Shown one piece after another: positions 59,569-64,000 of a DNA stretch of 64,000 nucleotides. Location of the stretch: assembly GCF_011045035.1 (NCBI RefSeq), contig NZ_JAALAA010000009.1, forward strand, positions 1 through 64,000, read 5' to 3'. Position 1 is the first letter of the stretch, and each line of letters opens with the position of its first letter. Below the pieces are notes generated by a model. That model saw nothing but the letters and a program-made list of their open reading frames with translations. It was not told where the DNA came from and did not search any database. This stretch comes from Nocardioides turkmenicus (lineage in GTDB: Bacteria > Actinomycetota > Actinomycetes > Propionibacteriales > Nocardioidaceae). The translations under genes were made by a program, and so were the position numbers.

Positions 59569-60087
59569 TCAGAGGGCGCCGGTCAGCACGACCGTCAGCC
59601 GGTCGCCCTTCATCGAGCCCTCCACCGACAGATGGGTGCGTTTGATGCCGAGGTCGTCGGCCAGCTGCTGGCCCTCGCGCTTCATCCCCTGCGGGAAGTA
59701 GACGGTGTTCTCCGGCACGGAGCCCATCCAGTTGTCCTCACCGACGACGTTCCAGCCGACCGTGGTCGCCTTCGCCGCGACGTCGCCGGCGAGGCCGGCG
59801 ATGTTGGACTGGTTGTAGACCTCGACGCTGACCTTGGCACGGTCGACGGGCGAGGGCTCGGCCTTGGCCGGCTTCTTCGCCTCCGTCTTGGCCGGTTTCG
59901 GCTTCACCGACGCCGAGGCCGAGGGACTTGCCCCGGCCTGGGCGATCTTCTCGTCCCCGTCATCGGAACCGCCGGTGGCCCAGAAGACGATCACCGCGGC
60001 GACGACGGCCACCACGCTCAGCGCGATGACGGGTGTCGGGAGCGCGACGCCACGCTCCCCCTTCGAAGGACGTACGCTGCCGGTCAT
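59569..60087 (-). CDS. LytR_C domain membrane protein
   Basis: The 172-residue protein has one N-terminal transmembrane helix (about 17-38, TPVIALSVVAVVAAVIVFWA), a Lys/Pro/Ala-rich linker and a C-terminal LytR_C domain (SVEVYNQSNIAGLAGDVAAKATTVGWNVVG). LytR_C domains occur at the ends of cell-wall LCP ligases and alone, as here. Probable extracytoplasmic, envelope-related role. Its ATG follows the upstream stop directly (no gap). Confidence 0.87.
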   Translation of the reverse strand: MTGSVRPSKGERGVALPTPVIALSVVAVVAAVIVFWATGGSDDGDEKIAQAGASPSASASVKPKPAKTEAKKPAKAEPSPVDRAKVSVEVYNQSNIAGLAGDVAAKATTVGWNVVGEDNWMGSVPENTVYFPQGMKREGQQLADDLGIKRTHLSVEGSMKGDRLTVVLTGAL

Positions 60088-60384
60088 TCAGACCTCGAAA
60101 CCGAGCCGTCTCGCCGAGCGCTGACGCTGCCGGGCCGCGCGGAGCCGTCGGAGGCGGCGTACGAGCAGCGGGTCAGCCTCGAGGGCCTCCGGCTTGTCGA
60201 TCAGCGCGTTGAGCACCTGGTAGTAGCGGGTGGCGGACATGTTGAACGCCTCACGCACGGCGGCCTCCTTGGCCCCGGCGTACTTCCACCACTGGCGCTC
60301 GAAGTCAAGAATCTGCTTGTCGCGTTCGCTGAGGCTCGCGGGGTCCTCGCCTGGGCCTGTGACCTGCACGTTTACAGCGCTCAT
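60088..60384 (-). CDS. DUF3263 family protein
   Basis: The 98-residue protein is dominated by the DUF3263 signature (LSERDKQILDFERQWWKYAGAKEAAVREAFNMS, then YYQVLNALIDKPEALEADPLLVRRLRRL). It looks like a helix-turn-helix. It is almost always beside a LytR_C gene in actinobacteria, as here. ATG 60384, with GAGGA close upstream. Function unknown. Confidence 0.86.
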   Translation of the reverse strand: MSAVNVQVTGPGEDPASLSERDKQILDFERQWWKYAGAKEAAVREAFNMSATRYYQVLNALIDKPEALEADPLLVRRLRRLRAARQRQRSARRLGFEV

Positions 60385-60541
60385 TCCTCGTCCCCCGGTG
60401 TCGTCTGCATCTGACGACACCCTAACGCGCCGAACTACACGGCTGTGGTTCACCCTTCGGCGTGTTACTCGACAGGTATTCATGATCGGGCCCCGGAATC
60501 ACGAGTGGAACGACACCGCCCAGAACTTGGCCCCGGTCCAT

Positions 60542-60547
60542 TAGAGT
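60542..60547 (+). promoter_or_regulatory. Candidate leaderless -10 (TAGAGT) for otsA
   Basis: TAGAGT ends 7 nt before GTG 60555; no ribosome site is present. Confidence 0.45.
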
Positions 60548-60554
60548 CGGGGAT

Positions 60555-61982
60555 GTGCAGGCTGACCTGGTAATCGTGGCCAATCGGCTCCCCGTCGACC
60601 GCGTGGAGATGCCGGACGGCACGAAGGCGTGGCGACGCTCTCCAGGAGGCCTGGTCAGCGCCCTCGAACCGGTCCTGCGGGCCAACGACGGCGTCTGGAT
60701 CGGCTGGCCGGGCGGCACCGACGAGGACCTCGAGCCGTTCGAGGACGACGGGCTCCATCTGCTGCCGATGACCATGAGTGCCCAGGACATCGAGGAGCAC
60801 TACGAAGGCTTCTCCAACGGCACCCTGTGGCCGCTCTACCACGACGTCGTGGCCAAGCCTGAGTTCCACCGCGAGTGGTGGGACGGCTACCAGCGCGTCA
60901 ACAAGAGATTCGCCGAGAAGTGCGCCGAGGTGGCCGCCAAGGGCGCCACCGTCTGGGTCCAGGACTACCAGCTCCAGCTGGTCCCGCAGATGCTGCGCGA
61001 GCTCCGCCCCGACCTGCGCATCGGCTTCTACCTGCACATCCCGTTCCCGCCGGCCGAGCTCTTCCAGCAGGTCCCGTGGCGACGACAGCTGCTGGAAGGC
61101 CTGCTCGGCGCCGACCTGGTCGGCTTCCAGCTTCCCCAGGCGGCCCAGAACTTCGTACGTCTGGTGCGCCAGCGCGTCGGCCACAAGACCCACCGTGACC
61201 TGGTCTATCTCCCCGACGGACGCACCGTGCACGCGGCCGCGTTCCCGATCTCGATCGACTTCGTCGGCTTCGACGAGATGGCCCACGACGAGAGCATCAA
61301 CCAGCGCGCCAAGGAGATTCGCCAGCAGCTCGGCGACCCGAAGAAGATCATGCTCGGCGTCGACCGGCTCGACTACACCAAGGGCATCTACGCCAGGCTG
61401 CGCGCCTTCGGCGAGCTGCTGCGCGACACCAAGCTCGACGTGGAGGACGTGATCTTCGTCCAGGTCGCGGTGCCGTCCCGCGAGCGGGTCGAGCAGTACC
61501 GCAAGCTCCGCGACGACATCGACCGCCTCGTCGGCAGGCTCAACGGCGACCTGGGCCGCATCGGCCGCCCGGCGATCTCCTACCTCCACACGAGCCTCCC
61601 CCGCGCCGAGATGGCCGCGCTCTACCGTGCCGCCGACATCATGGTCGTGACCCCCTACCGCGACGGCATGAACCTCGTCGCGAAGGAGTACGTCGCCTGC
61701 CGCTACGAGGACGACGGAGCCCTGGTGCTCTCCGAGTTCGCCGGCGCCGCCGAGGAACTGCGCCAGGCCTGGCTGGTCAACCCCTACGACATCAACGGCA
61801 TGAAGGCGGCGCTGCTGGAGGCCTACGAGGCCGAGCCGAAGGAGCGCACCCGCCGGATGAAGGCGATGCGCAAGCAGGTCGCGACCAGGGACGTACGCCA
61901 CTGGGCCGACACGTTCCTCGAGGAGCTCGCGGCCGTCCCCGGCAAGCACAAGAAGAGCGTGCTTCCGCCCAACAGCCACTAG
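60555..61982 (+). CDS. otsA: Trehalose-6-phosphate synthase
   Basis: The 475-residue GT20 glycosyltransferase joins UDP- (or ADP-) glucose to glucose 6-phosphate. It shows the N-terminal IVANRLPVDR, the GG loop RRSPGGLV, WVQDYQLQLVP, FYLHIPFP, GVDRLDYTKGI and the nucleotide-site DGMNLVAKEYVA. Complete length for the family. OtsB lies 1.1 kb away on the opposite strand, so both steps of trehalose synthesis are encoded here. GTG 60555. Confidence 0.94.
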   Translation: MQADLVIVANRLPVDRVEMPDGTKAWRRSPGGLVSALEPVLRANDGVWIGWPGGTDEDLEPFEDDGLHLLPMTMSAQDIEEHYEGFSNGTLWPLYHDVVAKPEFHREWWDGYQRVNKRFAEKCAEVAAKGATVWVQDYQLQLVPQMLRELRPDLRIGFYLHIPFPPAELFQQVPWRRQLLEGLLGADLVGFQLPQAAQNFVRLVRQRVGHKTHRDLVYLPDGRTVHAAAFPISIDFVGFDEMAHDESINQRAKEIRQQLGDPKKIMLGVDRLDYTKGIYARLRAFGELLRDTKLDVEDVIFVQVAVPSRERVEQYRKLRDDIDRLVGRLNGDLGRIGRPAISYLHTSLPRAEMAALYRAADIMVVTPYRDGMNLVAKEYVACRYEDDGALVLSEFAGAAEELRQAWLVNPYDINGMKAALLEAYEAEPKERTRRMKAMRKQVATRDVRHWADTFLEELAAVPGKHKKSVLPPNSH

Positions 61983-61998
61983 GGGTCACCCAGGTGGC

Positions 61999-62004
61999 TA
62001 GAGT
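61999..62004 (+). promoter_or_regulatory. Candidate leaderless -10 (TAGAGT) for Gfo/Idh gene
   Basis: TAGAGT, identical to the element of otsA, ends 6 nt before GTG 62011. Confidence 0.45.
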
Positions 62005-62010
62005 CGACGC

Positions 62011-63033
62011 GTGACCACCAACTCTGACCCGATCAGGTGGGGAATTCTCGGCACCGGCCGGATCGCCCACTCCCTTGCCACCGATCTGATGCTCGTCCCC
62101 GACGGGCAGCTCGTCGCGGTGGGCTCGCGGAGCAAGGAGTCCGCAGAGACGTTCGCGAAGGTGTACGCCGCCGAAGGCCCGGTCCGCGCGCACGGCTCCT
62201 ATGAGGAGCTGGCCGCCGACCCCGAGGTCGACGTCGTCTACATCGCCTCCCCCCACTCCCACCACCTCGAGCACGCGACCCTCGTGCTCGAGGCCGGCAA
62301 GCACGTGCTGTGCGAGAAGGCGCTGACGCTCAACGCCCCCGACTCGCAGACCATGGTCGACCTGGCCACCTCCAAGAAGCTGTTCCTCATGGAGGCCATG
62401 TGGATGGCGACCAACCCGATCATCCGGCGCCTCGTCGCCGACGTGAAGTCGGGCCGCTTCGGGGTCCCCCGCCACGTACACGCCGAGCTAGGCTTCGTCG
62501 CCGACCCGGAGAAGCACCAGCGCCTCCTCGACCCCGCCCTCGGCGCGAGCGCGCTGCTCGACATGGGCATCTACCCGCTCACCTTCGCCCACCTGCTCTC
62601 CGGTGAGGCCCGCTCGCTGACCGCTCAGGCCAACATCGGCACGGGCGCCGACGGCGGCACCTTCGACCTCGACCTGGTGATGACCGGGAAGTACGCCGGC
62701 AACGAGCTCTCCACGATGGTCTGCTCGGTCACCTCCTACTCCTCCCGCGCGGCCGCGATCGCCACCGACCAGGGCCGCATCGAGCTGACCGACTTCCACC
62801 ACCCGTCCTCGGCGGTCTTCAAGCCCGCCGACGGGAGCGAGCCCGTCGAGATCGTCGGCGACGAGCCCGTCATCGGCGCTGCGTACGGCAACGAGATCGT
62901 GGAGGTGCAGCGGTGCCTGCGCGACGGGCTGCTGGAGTCCCCGCTGGTCCCCCACAGCCAGACGCTCAGCCTGATGCGCCAGATGGACATGATCCGCGAG
63001 TCCATCGGCGCCCGCTTCGCCGGCGAGTCCTGA
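62011..63033 (+). CDS. Gfo/Idh/MocA family NAD(P) oxidoreductase
   Basis: The 340-residue oxidoreductase has the Rossmann motif WGILGTGRIAHSLATDL, the Pro/Lys region LCEKALTLNAP and the C-terminal domain typical of the dehydrogenase set (MEAMWMATNPIIRRL). EKAL stands where most members have EKP. The substrate may be a sugar or cyclitol; not assignable. It follows otsA by 28 nt, but its own -10 suggests a separate transcript. Confidence 0.86.
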   Translation: MTTNSDPIRWGILGTGRIAHSLATDLMLVPDGQLVAVGSRSKESAETFAKVYAAEGPVRAHGSYEELAADPEVDVVYIASPHSHHLEHATLVLEAGKHVLCEKALTLNAPDSQTMVDLATSKKLFLMEAMWMATNPIIRRLVADVKSGRFGVPRHVHAELGFVADPEKHQRLLDPALGASALLDMGIYPLTFAHLLSGEARSLTAQANIGTGADGGTFDLDLVMTGKYAGNELSTMVCSVTSYSSRAAAIATDQGRIELTDFHHPSSAVFKPADGSEPVEIVGDEPVIGAAYGNEIVEVQRCLRDGLLESPLVPHSQTLSLMRQMDMIRESIGARFAGES

Positions 63034-63036
63034 GGC

Positions 63037-64000
63037 TCAGGCGGTCGTCGGCTTCTCGTTGAAGGTGCGGTGGGGGTGCACGACGTCGAGCAGCTCGCGG
63101 GTGATGTCGGCTCCCAGGGCACCCCAGGGGTCCTTGTAGCCGTAGACGCCGGCGAGGGTGCGTGACTCGTAGTCGCCGTTCATGACCTCGATGTCGTGGG
63201 GCGTGATCAGGCCGGGGTGGGCGACGCCGACGGCGGCGGACACCTTGGTCAGCTCGCGGCGCAGGGTACGGAGGTAGTTGGCGCAGCGCTCGCCCTTGTC
63301 CTGCGGGTCGAGGCCGCCGGCGAGCCACTTGCTCTGGGTCGCGACGCCCGTCGGGCAGGTGTCCTCGTGGCACTTCTGCGCCTGGATGCAGCCGATCGAC
63401 ATCATCGCCTCGCGGCCGACGTTGATCATGTCGGCGCCGAGCGCGAAGGCGACCGCGGCGTTCTCCGGCAGACCGAGCTTGGCCGACCCGATGAAGGTGA
63501 CCGAGTCGGTCAGGCCGAGCTCGGCGAAGGTGCCGTAGACCCGCGAGAAGCCGATCCGGTAGGGCATCGCGACCGCGTCGGAGAAGATCAGCGGCGCGGC
63601 GCCGGTGCCGCCCTCGGCGCCGTCGATGGTGATGAAGTCGACGCCCCGCTCCCCCGACCGCATCTTGCCGGCGAGCTCCTGCCAGAACCCCATCTGCCCG
63701 ACCGCCGACTTGATGCCGACCGGCAGCCCGGTCTCGGCGGCGATCATCTCGACGAAGTCGAGCATCGAGTCGACGTCGGTGAAGGCGGAGTGCCGAGACG
63801 GCGAGGCACAGTCCTTGCCGACCTCGATGCCGCGGATCTCGGCGATCTCCGGGGTCACCTTGGCTGCGGGCAGCAGACCGCCGAGGCCCGGCTTGGCGCC
63901 CTGGGAGAGCTTGATCTCGATCGCCTTGACCGGGGCGGTGGCCACCCGCTCCTTCAGCCGCTCGAGCGAGAAGCTGCCGTCGGCGTTCCGGCAGCCGAAG
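63037..64000 (-). CDS. FMN-binding glutamate synthase-family protein, 5'-truncated
   Basis: The frame is open through base 64000, so the N-terminus lies beyond the window; about 320 C-terminal residues are visible. The core is the GltB FMN/2-oxoglutarate barrel (IEIKLSQGAKPGLGGLLPAAKV, GIKSAVGQMGF, DFITIDGAEGGTGAAP). A cysteine cluster CIQAQKCHEDTCP fits the [3Fe-4S] site. It is a stand-alone GltS-like protein, not a full glutamate synthase large subunit. It is convergent with the Gfo/Idh gene (3-nt gap). Confidence 0.88.
   Translation of the reverse strand, partial: FGCRNADGSFSLERLKERVATAPVKAIEIKLSQGAKPGLGGLLPAAKVTPEIAEIRGIEVGKDCASPSRHSAFTDVDSMLDFVEMIAAETGLPVGIKSAVGQMGFWQELAGKMRSGERGVDFITIDGAEGGTGAAPLIFSDAVAMPYRIGFSRVYGTFAELGLTDSVTFIGSAKLGLPENAAVAFALGADMINVGREAMMSIGCIQAQKCHEDTCPTGVATQSKWLAGGLDPQDKGERCANYLRTLRRELTKVSAAVGVAHPGLITPHDIEVMNGDYESRTLAGVYGYKDPWGALGADITRELLDVVHPHRTFNEKPTTA

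Overview
This 64-kb window is a high-GC actinobacterial chromosome segment. The frequent GTG starts, dense 4-nt gene overlaps (GTGA/ATGA), many TAnnnT-type leaderless promoters, a bacterial XPB helicase, a DUF3263/LytR_C pair, CIRCE and HspR-type heat-shock sites and a KstR-like box all fit this. The closest match to my recollection is Nocardioidaceae (Nocardioides-like), but that placement is inference. I see no rRNA, tRNA, CRISPR array, transposase, integrase or phage gene.

Layout. 1-2583: an XPB-type DNA repair helicase and its partner. 2591-10703: small conserved and unknown proteins, a DEDD exonuclease, an L,D-transpeptidase lipoprotein, an E. coli-type SerA, an HD hydrolase and an MFS permease. 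10714-14527: a HutC/GntR repressor divergent from an SOS-boxed AlkB-like dioxygenase, then a TetR plus two-SDR operon behind two paired operators. 14686-19761: a six-gene MoxR/DUF58/VWA/TPR (Bat-like) operon. 19789-24367: a secreted Ig-like protein, an AraC regulator and a flavin monooxygenase whose promoter carries AraC-style direct repeats. 24494-34727: a molybdenum hydroxylase locus (coxS-L-M-G form II, GAF regulator, XdhC/CoxF, CoxE, CoxD, MobA-like). 35015-39706: a lipoprotein hydrolase, an ECF sigma pair, groEL with two CIRCE boxes and a GNAT acetyltransferase. 39739-45058: a nested inverted repeat, then an M1 aminopeptidase and a Pls/PosA-type one-module amino-acid polymerase whose adenylation pocket reads like a lysine pocket. 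45199-50522: an ECF42-like sigma factor with two DGPF (YCII) proteins, then two tandem acyl-CoA ligases behind a KstR-like box; the second ligase lacks the catalytic lysine. 50530-52120: a HipBA module with repeated operators. 52115-64000: an SGNH hydrolase, threonine synthase behind a SAM-I (S-box) riboswitch, a GlxA-type regulator and isochorismatase pair, Lon behind an HspR-type box, otsB, LytR_C/DUF3263, otsA, a Gfo/Idh/MocA oxidoreductase and the 3' part of a glutamate synthase-like flavoprotein.

The strongest candidates for a little-described system are three. The first is the Pls-like synthetase plus aminopeptidase operon (a possible poly-lysine maker with its own peptidase). The second is S-box control of threonine synthase. 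The third is a nested palindromic repeat family, one copy of which lies inside the coxG reading frame. Operator sites are unusually legible here and give testable regulon assignments: LexA, KstR, HrcA, HspR, ECF42, GntR, TetR, AraC and HipB.
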